Part shown: piece by piece, positions 47,311 through 55,079 of the stretch
Layout: each line of letters opens with the position of its first letter
How positions within the stretch are numbered: the first letter of the stretch is position 1
Assembly (NCBI RefSeq): GCF_026340255.1
Contig: NZ_JAPEPJ010000001.1
Location: 2,535,001-2,599,000 of the forward strand
Length of the DNA stretch: 64,000 nt
Direction: 5' to 3'
From: Streptomyces sp. NBC_01408
GTDB lineage: Bacteria; Actinomycetota; Actinomycetes; Streptomycetales; Streptomycetaceae
The notes under the pieces: model-generated
Told to the model about the DNA's origin: nothing
Seen by the model: the letters and a program-made list of their open reading frames with translations, nothing else
Databases searched by the model: none
Translations under genes and position numbers: made by a program

Positions 47311-47351
47311 GACCCCCTGGTCTGCGACAGCGTCGCCGGACCGGGGGGTTC
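47311..47351 (+). terminator. Possible ssrA terminator
   Basis: GACCCCCTGGTC (47311-47322) pairs imperfectly with GACCGGGGGGTTC (47339-47351), 14 bases after the tmRNA 3' end. Confidence 0.5.
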
Positions 47352-47358
47352 TCGCATG

Positions 47359-47520
47359 TCAGGGGTCAGTAGTGGTGGCTTGCCCCGCGGCTGTGCTCTC
47401 ACGGTCACGGGCCACGGCCTCCATGAGCCGTCGGGCGTTGGCGGGGGAGCGGAGCAGGTGGAGGGTCTCCTGCCACGAGTCGTAGTCGTCGGCGGACATG
47501 AGGGCGGCCTCATCGATCAT
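47359..47520 (-). pseudogene. Truncated YefM-type antitoxin remnant
   Basis: On the minus strand, the last 53 codons of an open frame read MIDEAALMSADDYDSWQETL and continue with HLLRSPANARRLMEAVARDR, which is the C-terminal half of YefM/Phd antitoxins (LMSADDYDSW is diagnostic). The N-terminal DNA-binding half is missing and replaced by unrelated Arg/Pro-rich sequence, and no YoeB toxin gene adjoins it. Probably the relic of a toxin-antitoxin pair that inserted next to ssrA. Not expected to act as a repressor, although the toxin-binding part could still be made. Confidence 0.72.
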
Positions 47521-47647
47521 GCGGGCAAAGGTAGCGGGGAACCCCCTCGCGGATGCGGGCCTCAGCCCTTGCCGGAGTGCCGGGCGCGCGCCCTCGTCGC
47601 GGCGGTACGGTGAGGTTTCGAGTGGCCCGCACGACTGAGGAGGACAC

Positions 47648-47992
47648 GTGACTGCGCCGATCCCTGCCGACGGGCCGCTGATCCCGATGCCGGAGCTCAC
47701 GGTCGCCGCGATGAGGCGTGCCGTAGCCCGGATCACCCCATCCCGCGTCCGCGCCTTCGACGAGCATTTGGCAGAGGCTGCCACGAACGCGCAGCAGGCC
47801 CAGAGTCTGGCCCCACTGCGTGCTTTCATCCACGTCTGGGCCATCAACGTGGCCATCGCCCGTCACCCCGCTCGCGCTGCCCGCTTCCGCGCGTTGGAGG
47901 CCCTCATCGATGCAGGGAACGAGGACCCTACGGAAGCGCTCGCGGAGATCCAGCAGATCCTCGACGGCGCGAAGGCCGAGGCAGGTTTGTGA
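47648..47992 (+). CDS. DUF6247 family protein (candidate antitoxin)
   Basis: 114 residues, GTG start with a strong GAGGAGG upstream. All-helical, with MPELTVAAMRRAVARITPSRVRAFDEHLAEA and ALRAFIHVWAINVAIARHP-like segments; no membrane helix. DUF6247 proteins recur in Streptomyces directly before a short gene like the next one (from memory), which has the look of an antitoxin-toxin arrangement. The stop overlaps the downstream start as GTGA. A TACGGT hexamer (47605-47610) about 38 bases upstream is a possible -10. Confidence 0.75.
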   Translation: MTAPIPADGPLIPMPELTVAAMRRAVARITPSRVRAFDEHLAEAATNAQQAQSLAPLRAFIHVWAINVAIARHPARAARFRALEALIDAGNEDPTEALAEIQQILDGAKAEAGL

Positions 47993-48252
47993 GCGAGTGG
48001 CGATGGGATTACAACACGGACGATCCCGCGTACCACACCAGCAGCCTGCCTCCCGGGGTGATCGCCGAGGTCGAGCGGCTGGCCACGGAACTCGCGGCTC
48101 TGGGCCGGGATGCTGTGCGAGCCGGAAATCCAACCGGCCAAGAGGGTGGCCTGCGCGGCTTTGACATCCTCGGCGGTCGCGGCGTGGTCCAGTTCCTCGT
48201 CGTTCCGCGCCATGAGTGCGTGTACGTGTGCAACATCGTTTGGTACGGGTAG
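47989..48252 (+). CDS. Small RelE/ParE-like protein (candidate toxin)
   Basis: 87 residues, GTG 47989 overlapping the DUF6247 stop. N-terminal MSEWRWDYNTDDP, two helices (PPGVIAEVERLATELAALG) and three C-terminal strands ending LVVPRHECVYVCNIVWYG match the beta-alpha-alpha-beta-beta-beta order and size of RelE/ParE toxins, but the catalytic pattern is not clear enough to name the family. Translational coupling to DUF6247 and the adjacent antitoxin relic support a toxin-antitoxin reading (inference). A strong terminator follows. Confidence 0.68.
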   Translation: MSEWRWDYNTDDPAYHTSSLPPGVIAEVERLATELAALGRDAVRAGNPTGQEGGLRGFDILGGRGVVQFLVVPRHECVYVCNIVWYG

Positions 48253-48278
48253 CGCCAGCACGGCGATCTTCCCTTGTT

Positions 48279-48318
48279 GGCGAAGGCCCCGCGGCCTCAT
48301 GGCTGCGGGGCCTTCGCC
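48279..48318 (+). terminator. Terminator after the DUF6247 pair
   Basis: Perfect 14-bp stem GGCGAAGGCCCCGC / GCGGGGCCTTCGCC with a 12-base loop, between convergent genes. Confidence 0.85.
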
Positions 48319-48335
48319 ATGTCTGCCGGGGGCGG

Positions 48336-48782
48336 CTAGCAGAACGGGACCTTGTTGAGGTTCAGGGCGTAGCGGGCGGCGATCCAGCCGCTGCCGTCGG
48401 CGAGCTTGTACCAGAGCGAATTGCCGTCGACGTTCTGGCCGTTGACCTTGCACTGGAGGGCGACGACGCTGCCGGACTCGGCCTTGCCGGTCTTCGCGTA
48501 GTGCGTGCCGGGGCCGGAGCGGATGCCGAGTCCCTTGCCCTTGACGACGATCTTCGCCTTCGGGGTCTCGTGGTGGTCGCCGCACTTCCCACAGGTGCCG
48601 GGCTTGCCCGGCTTGCCGTGGTGGCCGGGCCTTCCGGGCTTGCCGTCGTCTCCCTTGTCCCCCTTGGGGCCGGACATCGGGGTGGAGACGGCGAACAAGG
48701 CGGGCGCGTCGGTGCCGGTCGCCCACTCGCCGCCGTCCAGCGTCGTGCCCTCCAGGGCGTCCGCGTCCACCCGTACGGACAC
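48336..48782 (-). CDS. SH3b-domain protein with collagen-like Gly-X-Y run, probably 5'-damaged
   Basis: 148 codons from the first start in frame (GTG 48782). Eight Gly-X-Y triplets (GPKGDKGDDGKPGRPGHHGK, about 37-61), a CGKCG pair, then a bacterial SH3 domain (about 75-140, KGLGIRSGPGTHYAKTG ... NSLWYKLADGSGWIAARY). Such proteins are normally secreted, but no signal peptide is encoded. Coding-like sequence continues upstream in another frame (codons near 48800-48957 read WFYWNGLRASVPCTRSSD), with a TAG between, so a frameshift may have cut the gene. Function unknown; cell-wall binding is the family theme. Confidence 0.6.
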   Translation of the reverse strand: MSVRVDADALEGTTLDGGEWATGTDAPALFAVSTPMSGPKGDKGDDGKPGRPGHHGKPGKPGTCGKCGDHHETPKAKIVVKGKGLGIRSGPGTHYAKTGKAESGSVVALQCKVNGQNVDGNSLWYKLADGSGWIAARYALNLNKVPFC

Positions 48783-48987
48783 GCCCAGCCGCGTCTGCTC
48801 CTACGCGGGGAAGCGAAGCCGTGAGGGTTCCGGCCTCGCAGGTCAGCAGCCGGGCGTCGGAGGACCGCGTGCACGGGACGGAGGCGCGCAGGCCGTTCCA
48901 GTAGAACCAGGCCTCCCGGGAAGGTCGTCCGTTCCGGGCGACGTGTTTCCTCCGCAAAGGAGAAGGGCGCTGGGGAAGACACCCCAG
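48783..48987 (-). other. Possible decayed 5' part of the SH3 gene
   Basis: The minus-strand frame 48957 to about 48800 has protein-like content (RASVPCTRSSDARLLTCEAG) and would join the SH3 frame after a single-base shift near 48805-48815. No other gene is supported here. Could equally be non-coding. Confidence 0.35.
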
Positions 48988-50385
48988 TTATTGCCGATCT
49001 TGAGCGTCGGCCGTGAGTACCACGCGGGAGCGATCACCCGGGCGCCGGATCGATCGTCCCGTCACGCTGGCCAGAAGGGCCAGCAGCCCGGCCACCGCGG
49101 GCAGGACGTAAGCCGTTTCGGTGCCCAGGTGGTCGACGGTCAGGCCGGCGGTGGCCGAACCGGCCGCGATGCCCGCGAGGATGGCGGTCACCGCGAGGGT
49201 CATGCCCTCGTTGAGGCGGCCCTCGGGGGTGAGGTCGTGGACCCGGGCCATCGCGGTGACCATCGTCGGGGCCGTGGCCATGCCGGCCAGCAGCAGGGCG
49301 CCCGCGAGGGCGGGCAGTGAGCCGGTGGCCGCCGCCGCCCAGGGCAGGGTCATGAGGACGGCCATGGCGCACACGCAGCCCCGTAGCGAGCGGGGGCGCA
49401 GGGTCCCGTAGAGCAGGCCGGCCGCGCAGGAGCCCGCCGCCTGGAGGGCCAGGACCGGGCCGGAGGCGGCGCCCAGGCCGTGGGCGGCGAGATGGGCGAT
49501 GGAGGTGACCTCCATCGAGCCGAAGACCAGGCCCATCGCCAGGAAGAGCAGCAGCAGCGGCCCCAGGGCACGCAGCGGGGAGCCGTGGCGGGGCGCGGCC
49601 GTCACCGGGGGCTCGGTGGAGCGGCAGGAGAGGAAGACCACCATGCCGGTCAGGAGCAGGGCCGCGCCCGCGAGGGTGCCCGCCTCGGGGAAGACGGCGG
49701 TGCAGAGCAAGGCGGCCAGCACCGGGCCGAGCATGTAGCAGAGCTCGTCGGCGGCCTGTTCGAAGGACATCGCGGTGTGGTGCGAGGCGGGGGAGTCGCG
49801 CAGCAGACGGGTCCAGCGGGCACGGGACATGCCGCCGATGTTGGGGGTGGTGGCGGTCGCCGCGTACGAGGCGAAGAGCGTCCAGGCGGGGGCGCCGGTC
49901 CGTACGCACACGACCAGGGCGAGCGAGCCGAGGACCGCGATCAGGGTGGCCGGGAGGGCGATCCGGGCCTGGCCGTGGCGGTCGACGAGCCGGGCGGTCC
50001 AGGGCGCGACGAAGGCGGTGGCGGCCAGCCCGGTCGCGGTGACCGCGCCGGCGAGGGCGTACGAGCCGCGCTGCCCGGCGATCATCATCACCGCGCTGAT
50101 CCCGAACATGCCGATGGGGAGCCGGGCGAGGAGGTTGCCGACGGTGAAGGCGCGGGTGCCGGGGAGGGCGAACAGCCGGCGGTACGGCCCGTGGGCGCGG
50201 GCCCGGGCGCGGGCACGGCTGCGGGCCGGGTCCTCGGCCGGGGCGGCGAGGACGAGGGTGCTGCCGGTGACGGTCATCCGGGGCATGCGGGCGGCAGTCG
50301 GAGCGTCGGTGCGGGCGGCGATGCGGGCGGCAGTACGGGCGGCGGTACGGGCGGCAGTGCGGGAGGTGGTCGTGGTGGCGGGCAT
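48988..50385 (-). CDS. MFS transporter (drug-exporter type)
   Basis: 465 residues from ATG 50385. Twelve predicted helices; the loop between helices 2 and 3 has PWTARLVDRHGQARI, a variant of the MFS motif A. The first about 40 residues are a hydrophilic AART repeat encoded by five 12-bp tandem units (50309-50368), so a start further in (for example ATG 50278, MTVTGSTLVL) is possible. Substrate unknown; divergent from a LysR regulator gene 84 bases away, which probably controls it. Confidence 0.88.
   Translation of the reverse strand: MPATTTTSRTAARTAARTAARIAARTDAPTAARMPRMTVTGSTLVLAAPAEDPARSRARARARAHGPYRRLFALPGTRAFTVGNLLARLPIGMFGISAVMMIAGQRGSYALAGAVTATGLAATAFVAPWTARLVDRHGQARIALPATLIAVLGSLALVVCVRTGAPAWTLFASYAATATTPNIGGMSRARWTRLLRDSPASHHTAMSFEQAADELCYMLGPVLAALLCTAVFPEAGTLAGAALLLTGMVVFLSCRSTEPPVTAAPRHGSPLRALGPLLLLFLAMGLVFGSMEVTSIAHLAAHGLGAASGPVLALQAAGSCAAGLLYGTLRPRSLRGCVCAMAVLMTLPWAAAATGSLPALAGALLLAGMATAPTMVTAMARVHDLTPEGRLNEGMTLAVTAILAGIAAGSATAGLTVDHLGTETAYVLPAVAGLLALLASVTGRSIRRPGDRSRVVLTADAQDRQ
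50309..50368. repeat. Five 12-bp tandem repeats inside the MFS 5' end
   Basis: Units GTGCGGGCGGCG, ATGCGGGCGGCA, GTACGGGCGGCG, GTACGGGCGGCA and GTGCGGGAGGTG at 50309, 50321, 50333, 50345 and 50357. They keep the reading frame and encode Ala-Ala-Arg-Thr-like units on the minus strand. Confidence 0.8.
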
Positions 50386-50457
50386 GGGGAAAGCCTCGGG
50401 CCGGGCCCCCGGCGCGGTCCAACACCTGTTCCGGGGCCATTCACGCCCTTTCGTTGT

Positions 50458-50469
50458 TAGTCTCCGGGG
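50458..50469 (+). promoter_or_regulatory. Leaderless promoter -10 of the LysR gene
   Basis: TAGTCT (50458-50463), 6 bases, then GTG 50470. Confidence 0.5.
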
Positions 50470-51453
50470 GTGACACCGGTGATACCCCACGACCTGGAAC
50501 CCCGGCTGCTGCGCGGTTTCGTCGCTGCCGCCGAAGAACTGCACTTCACCCGCGCTGCCGCCCGTCTGTACGTCGCCCAGCAGGCGCTCAGCCGGGACAT
50601 CCGCAGGCTGGAACAGACGCTGGGAGCGCCCCTGTTCACGCGCACCACCCGGCAGGTGGAACTCACCGCGGAGGGGCACCGGCTGCTGCCGCTGGCCCGG
50701 CGGGTGCTGCGCGCCCACGAGGAGCTCGCCGCCGCCTTCGGCGGGGCCGCCGAGCCCCGGGCGCTGCTCGTCGACCTCAACACCGACGGCCCGAGCACGG
50801 GGCACAGCGTGCTGCAGCGGGCCCGTGAACTCGCCCCGGACTGCGAGCTGATGGCCCGCTTCGAGAGCGGGCTCACCCACGCCGCCGCCGAGATCGCGGC
50901 CGGGCGGCTCGACGTCTCCTTCGGGTACGCCGACGGGCTGGACCCGGCGCTACGGGCCCGGCTCGCCCGGCGGCCCGTACGGTACGAGCCGCTCGCCGTC
51001 CTGCTGCCCGAGGACCACGCCCTGGCCGCGCTGACCCCCGTACCGCTGGACGCGCTGGCCGGGGAGAGCGTGTACACGGGCGCCGGGAACCCGCGGACCC
51101 TGGAGTGGACGGGGCTGGCGCGCGAGCTGTTCGCCGGGCGGGGGATCGCGGAGGCGCCGCCCGCGCCGGTGGCCGTGGGGAAGGAGGAGTTCCGCCGGGT
51201 GATGGCCAAGACCCGCAATCCGGTGCTGGTGACGGTGGACTTCCCCGACATGCCGGGGAGCGTGAAACGGCCGCTGACCGCCCCGGTTCCGCTGTCGCCG
51301 CTGTCGATGGTGTGGCGGAAAGGTTTCAGCCATCCCGGGCTGGACGCCCTGCGTGCCGCGGCCGACGCCCTGGCCGCCGAGCGGGGCTGGCTGGAGGTGC
51401 CGCCGGGGAGCTGGGTACCGGCCCGGCTCACACCCGGTCCGGGCGCCGGGTGA
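50470..51453 (+). CDS. LysR family transcriptional regulator
   Basis: 327 residues. Winged HTH at 8-67 (LRGFVAAAEELHFTRAAARLYVAQQALSRDIR) and a two-lobed effector-binding domain to about 300. Effector unknown. Divergent from the MFS transporter gene, the classic arrangement for LysR control of an exporter, and followed by narK on the same strand after 97 bases. The SQQALS variant of the usual SQPALS recognition helix is Q-A-Q-Q-A-L-S here. Confidence 0.92.
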   Translation: MTPVIPHDLEPRLLRGFVAAAEELHFTRAAARLYVAQQALSRDIRRLEQTLGAPLFTRTTRQVELTAEGHRLLPLARRVLRAHEELAAAFGGAAEPRALLVDLNTDGPSTGHSVLQRARELAPDCELMARFESGLTHAAAEIAAGRLDVSFGYADGLDPALRARLARRPVRYEPLAVLLPEDHALAALTPVPLDALAGESVYTGAGNPRTLEWTGLARELFAGRGIAEAPPAPVAVGKEEFRRVMAKTRNPVLVTVDFPDMPGSVKRPLTAPVPLSPLSMVWRKGFSHPGLDALRAAADALAAERGWLEVPPGSWVPARLTPGPGAG

Positions 51454-51483
51454 GTCCAAGGTTTCGCAGTGGTCATCCGGCGG

Positions 51484-51499
51484 GGACCGGGACCGAAAC
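51484..51499 (+). promoter_or_regulatory. Weak GlnR-type half-boxes before narK
   Basis: GGACC-N6-GAAAC at 51484-51499 resembles one half of the GlnR consensus (gTnAC-N6-GaAAC). Second half not recognisable. Confidence 0.3.
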
Positions 51500-51550
51500 G
51501 CGCCACTCCTACGGTCGTCACCACGGACGCGACAGCTGTGGAGGCGTGTG

Positions 51551-52918
51551 ATGACCGGTACCGCACCGCGCAAGGGGGGCCGCTGGATCGAGCGGTGGGA
51601 ACCCGAGGACGAGGTCTTCTGGAAGGAGACGGGGGAGCGGATCGCCCGCCGGAACCTCCTCTACTCGGTCCTCTCCGAGCACATCGGGTTCTCCATCTGG
51701 TCCCTGTGGTCCGTGATGGTCCTCTTCATGGGGCCGCAGTACGGGATCGACCCCGCCGGGAAGTTCTTCCTCATCGCGACCGCGACCCTGGTCGGGGCCC
51801 TGGTACGGATCCCCTACACCTTCGCCGTCGCCCGCTTCGGTGGCCGGAACTGGACCATCGCCAGCGCCCTGCTGCTGCTCGCGCCGACCGTGGCCGCGCT
51901 GGTGGTCATGGAGCCCGGGACCTCGTACGGCACCTTCCTGGCCGTGGCGGCCCTGACCGGTGTGGGCGGCGGAAACTTCGCCTCGTCGATGACCAACATC
52001 AACGCCTTCTTCCCGCTGCGCAAGAAGGGCTGGGCCCTCGGCCTGAACGCGGGCGGCGGGAACATCGGGGTTCCCGTGGTGCAGCTCGTCGCGCTGCTGG
52101 TCATCGGGACCGCCGGGGCCGGCCACCCGCGGCTGCTGCTCGCCGCGTACATCCCGCTCATCGTGATCGCCGCGGTCCTGGCCGCGCTGCGCATGGACAA
52201 CCTGGCGCCCCTGAGCAACGACACGGGCGCGGTGCGCGAGGCCCTGCGCGAACCGCACACCTGGATCATGTCGTTCCTCTACGTCGGCACCTTCGGCTCC
52301 TTCATCGGCTACAGCTTCGCCTTCGGGCTGGTGCTCCAGACCCAGTTCGGCCGGACCCCGCTGCAGGCCGCCTCGCTGACCTTCATCGGACCGCTCCTCG
52401 GCTCCCTGATCCGGCCGGTGGGCGGGGCGCTGGCGGACCGCTTCGGCGGGGCACGGATCACCCTCGGCAACTTCGTGGCGATGGCCGCCGCGACCGGAGT
52501 GGTGATCTTCGCCTCGGTGCGGGAGTCGCTGCCCGTGTTCCTGATCGGGTTCGTGTCGCTGTTCGTCCTGAGCGGCCTCGGCAACGGGTCCACGTACAAG
52601 ATGATCCCCGGCATCTTCCAGGCCAAGGCGCTGGCCCGGGGCATGAGCGGCGAGGGAGCCGCGGCCTACGGGCGCAGGCTCTCCGGGGCGGCCATGGGGC
52701 TGATCGGCGCGGTGGGCGCGCTCGGCGGGCTGGGCATCAACCTGGTCTTCCGCGAGGCGTTCATGAGCTCCGGCTCCGGAACGGCCGCCTTCGTGACCTT
52801 CCTCGGCTGCTACGCGGTGTGCTGCGCGGTCACGTGGGCGGTATACCTTCGCCGGCCCGTCGCTCCGGTGGTCCCGGCCGCCGGGGAGACGGTGAAGCCG
52901 CAGCTCACCTCGGTGTAA
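51551..52918 (+). CDS. narK: NarK-type nitrate/nitrite transporter
   Basis: 455 residues from ATG 51551 (GGAGG 8 bases upstream). MFS of the nitrate/nitrite porter family: twelve helices and the nitrate signature GGGNFASSMTNINAFFP near 137-153 with a second GLNAGGGNIGV loop near 163-173. Imports nitrate or exports nitrite. The adjacent nnaR gene is the same neighbour as in S. coelicolor (narK-nnaR, from memory), where both respond to GlnR under nitrogen limitation. Confidence 0.93.
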   Translation: MTGTAPRKGGRWIERWEPEDEVFWKETGERIARRNLLYSVLSEHIGFSIWSLWSVMVLFMGPQYGIDPAGKFFLIATATLVGALVRIPYTFAVARFGGRNWTIASALLLLAPTVAALVVMEPGTSYGTFLAVAALTGVGGGNFASSMTNINAFFPLRKKGWALGLNAGGGNIGVPVVQLVALLVIGTAGAGHPRLLLAAYIPLIVIAAVLAALRMDNLAPLSNDTGAVREALREPHTWIMSFLYVGTFGSFIGYSFAFGLVLQTQFGRTPLQAASLTFIGPLLGSLIRPVGGALADRFGGARITLGNFVAMAAATGVVIFASVRESLPVFLIGFVSLFVLSGLGNGSTYKMIPGIFQAKALARGMSGEGAAAYGRRLSGAAMGLIGAVGALGGLGINLVFREAFMSSGSGTAAFVTFLGCYAVCCAVTWAVYLRRPVAPVVPAAGETVKPQLTSV

Positions 52919-52953
52919 CAGCGCTTAACCGCACCGAAATACAGCGGAACCGA
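52915..52953 (+). promoter_or_regulatory. Candidate GlnR box upstream of nnaR
   Basis: TTAAC at 52925-52929, GAAAT at 52936-52940 and GAACC at 52947-52951 follow each other with 6-base gaps, the GlnR box spacing, and a GTAAC lies just before at 52915-52919. Imperfect matches. Confidence 0.4.
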
Positions 52954-52987
52954 GCCTGACACGCCGTATTGGCAGGCTCGGTTCCGC
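52944..52987. promoter_or_regulatory. Perfect 15-bp hairpin between narK and nnaR
   Basis: GCGGAACCGAGCCTG (52944-52958) and CAGGCTCGGTTCCGC (52973-52987) with a 14-base loop. It can act as the narK terminator, or as an operator, since it lies 37 bases before the nnaR start and overlaps the GlnR-like motif. Confidence 0.75.
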
Positions 52988-53023
52988 GATGCGATACCGA
53001 CCCACTGGGCAAGGCAGGTCACG

Positions 53024-54175
53024 ATGGACCACGACAGGCAGACCGGTCCGCTCGCGGGCTTCACCGTCGGAGTCACCGCAGCACGCCGGGCCGACGACCT
53101 GATCGCGCTGCTGCGCCGCCGCGGGGCCTCCGTACTGCACGCTCCCGCGCTGCGGATCGTCCCCCTGGCCGACGACAGCGAGCTGCTCGCCGCCACCAAG
53201 GACCTCATCGGCTGCGCGCCCGACGTGGTCGTCGCCACCACCGCCATCGGCTTCCGCGGCTGGATCGAGGCCGCCGACGGATGGGGGATCGGCGAGGAGC
53301 TGCTGGGGCGGCTGCGGGCCGCCGAACTGCTGGCGCGCGGACCGAAGGTGAAGGGCGCCATCCGGGCCGCCGGGCTGGTGGAGACCTGGTCCCCGGAGTC
53401 GGAATCGCTCGCCGAGGTACTGGAACGGCTGCTGGCGGCCGGGGTGGCCGGGCGCCGGATCGCGATCCAGCTGCACGGGGAGCCGCTGCCCGGCTTCGTC
53501 GAGGCCCTGCGGGCCGGCGGGGCCGAGGTGGTGGTCGTCCCGGTGTACCGGTGGATGGCGCCCGAGGACCTCGGGCCGCTGGACCGGCTGCTGGACACGG
53601 TGATCGCCGGAGGGGTGGACGCGGTCAGCTTCACCTCGGCGCCGGCCGCGGCCTCCCTGCTGTCCCGGGCCGAGGAGCGGGGCGTACGCGAGGACGTGCT
53701 GGCCGCGCTGCGGGGCGGGGTGCTGTCGGCGTGCGTGGGGCCGATGACGGCCCTGCCGTTGCAGGCGCAGGGCGTGGACACGGTCCAGCCGGAGCGGTTC
53801 CGGCTGGGCCCGCTCGTGCAGCTGCTCTGCCAGGAACTGCCCGGCCGGGCCAAGGTGCTGCCGGTGGCCGGGCACCGCCTGGAGATCCGCGGGCACGCCG
53901 TACTGGTCGACGCCGAGCTGCGGCCGGTGCCGCCGGCCGGGATGGCCCTGCTGCGGGCGCTGGCCAGGCGGCCGGGCTGGGTGGTGGCCCGGGCGGACCT
54001 GCTGCGGGCCCTGCCGGGGGCGGGCCGGGACGAGCACGCGGTGGAGACGGCCATGGCCCGGCTGCGGGGGGCGCTGGGGGCGCCGAAGCTGATCCAGACG
54101 GTGGTCAAGCGGGGGTACCGGCTGTCGCTGGACGCGGGCGGGGAGCTCAAGTACGGGGGCTCCGAGCCGCTCTGA
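53024..54175 (+). CDS. nnaR: Nitrate/nitrite regulator NnaR (HemD-like domain plus winged helix)
   Basis: 383 residues. An N-terminal uroporphyrinogen-III synthase-like domain (10 to about 265, LAGFTVGVTAARRADDL ... AVSFTSAPAAASLL) is fused to an OmpR-type winged-helix DNA-binding domain (about 280-375, with VETAMARLRGAL and VVKRGYRL). The fusion is diagnostic of NnaR, described in S. coelicolor as a GlnR target required for nitrite utilisation. It should therefore be named as a regulator, not as a heme-synthesis enzyme. Downstream of narK. Confidence 0.92.
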   Translation: MDHDRQTGPLAGFTVGVTAARRADDLIALLRRRGASVLHAPALRIVPLADDSELLAATKDLIGCAPDVVVATTAIGFRGWIEAADGWGIGEELLGRLRAAELLARGPKVKGAIRAAGLVETWSPESESLAEVLERLLAAGVAGRRIAIQLHGEPLPGFVEALRAGGAEVVVVPVYRWMAPEDLGPLDRLLDTVIAGGVDAVSFTSAPAAASLLSRAEERGVREDVLAALRGGVLSACVGPMTALPLQAQGVDTVQPERFRLGPLVQLLCQELPGRAKVLPVAGHRLEIRGHAVLVDAELRPVPPAGMALLRALARRPGWVVARADLLRALPGAGRDEHAVETAMARLRGALGAPKLIQTVVKRGYRLSLDAGGELKYGGSEPL

Positions 54176-54274
54176 AACCGGGCCCGGCCGCTCTGCCGGG
54201 CCGGGGCGGCCCGGGCGGCCCCGGCCGGGCCGACGCGGGCCGGCGGGGGCTGGGCAGGCCCGGGAGGCTTCGGC

Positions 54275-54286
54275 TAGCGTGCCCGG
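54275..54286 (+). promoter_or_regulatory. Leaderless promoter -10 of GNAT gene
   Basis: TAGCGT (54275-54280), 6 bases, then ATG 54287, with no ribosome binding site. Confidence 0.55.
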
Positions 54287-54835
54287 ATGATCATTGACGG
54301 AGTGGAGATGAGGGGCCTCGCGCTCGGGGACGCCGCCGCGCTGGCCGAGACGTTCACGCGCAACCGGGCGGCCATGGCGCACGTCGAGCCGGTCCGGCCC
54401 GCCGCCTTCTACACCGAGCAGGGCCAGCGCCAGCGCATCGAGGGCGCGCTCGCCGACCGGGACGCGGGCCGGCTGCTCCCGTACGTGTTCGTCGAGACGG
54501 CGACCGGCGCGCCGGTCGGGGCGATCAACCTCGGCTCCATCGTCCTCGGTCCGCTGCGCAGCGGCGGCCTCGGCTACTGGGTGGACGAGGCCTGGCACGG
54601 CAAGGGGCTGGCCACCGCCGCCGTGGAGGAGGTCTGCCGGATCGCCCGCGACGAGGTCGGCCTGCACCGCGTCGAGGCCGGGACCCTCGTCGACAACCTG
54701 GCCTCGCAACGGGTGCTGGCGAAGGCGGGCTTCGAGCCGTACGGCCTCGCGCCGCGGTACCTCCACATCAACGGCGCCTGGCGCGACCACCGCCTCTTCC
54801 AGCGGCTGCTGCACGACCGGCCCCCGGTGGCCTAG
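54287..54835 (+). CDS. GNAT family acetyltransferase (RimJ/RimL/RimI-like)
   Basis: 182 residues: Acetyltransf_3 fold with the acetyl-CoA loop WHGKGLATAAVEEV near 105-120, AGTLVDNLASQRVLAKAGF near 135-155 and the C-terminal WRDHRLFQRLL typical of ribosomal protein or small-molecule acetyltransferases. Substrate unknown. Probably leaderless. Its 3' end runs straight into an inverted repeat copy. Confidence 0.88.
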   Translation: MIIDGVEMRGLALGDAAALAETFTRNRAAMAHVEPVRPAAFYTEQGQRQRIEGALADRDAGRLLPYVFVETATGAPVGAINLGSIVLGPLRSGGLGYWVDEAWHGKGLATAAVEEVCRIARDEVGLHRVEAGTLVDNLASQRVLAKAGFEPYGLAPRYLHINGAWRDHRLFQRLLHDRPPVA

Positions 54836-54889
54836 CCAGATCCAGCCCCGCCGGCATTTGAGGCGCGGGGGTCTGGGGGCAGAGCCCCC
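54835..54889 (-). repeat. Dispersed gene-end repeat, copy 9 (inverted)
   Basis: Begins inside the GNAT stop codon. Its outer 21 bases (54835-54855) are the exact reverse complement of 54975-54995 in copy 10. Confidence 0.88.
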
Positions 54890-54944
54890 CCCCGGCAACG
54901 GTGCCGCACCCGGAACGAACCGGTTCGGCCCCGCGCCGCTGCTG

Positions 54945-54995
54945 GGGCTCCGCCCCAGACCCCGCGCCTCAATCGCCGGCGGGGCTGGATCTGGC
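54945..54995 (+). repeat. Dispersed gene-end repeat, copy 10
   Basis: Core CGCGCCTCAATCGCCGGC; pairs with copy 9 to give a stem with a perfect outer 21 bp, between two genes pointing the same way. Confidence 0.88.
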
Positions 54996-55079
54996 TGAGG
55001 CCGCCCGCACACGGGGGGTTCCGCTGCGCGCCAGCGAGCGGCAGTCTGGTACGGCACCCCACGACGGGAGGCTGACGGC

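Noticed and set aside
47127..47513. A 128-codon minus-strand frame across the tmRNA 3' half
   Set aside because: Overlaps the tRNA-like domain and has no protein features.
47297..47648. Genomic island integrated at ssrA
   Set aside because: No integrase gene and no duplicated tmRNA 3' end were seen downstream, so only relics can be claimed.
53024..54175. Annotation as heme-pathway HemD
   Set aside because: The C-terminal winged helix and narK neighbour show it is the NnaR regulator, not a biosynthetic uroporphyrinogen-III synthase.
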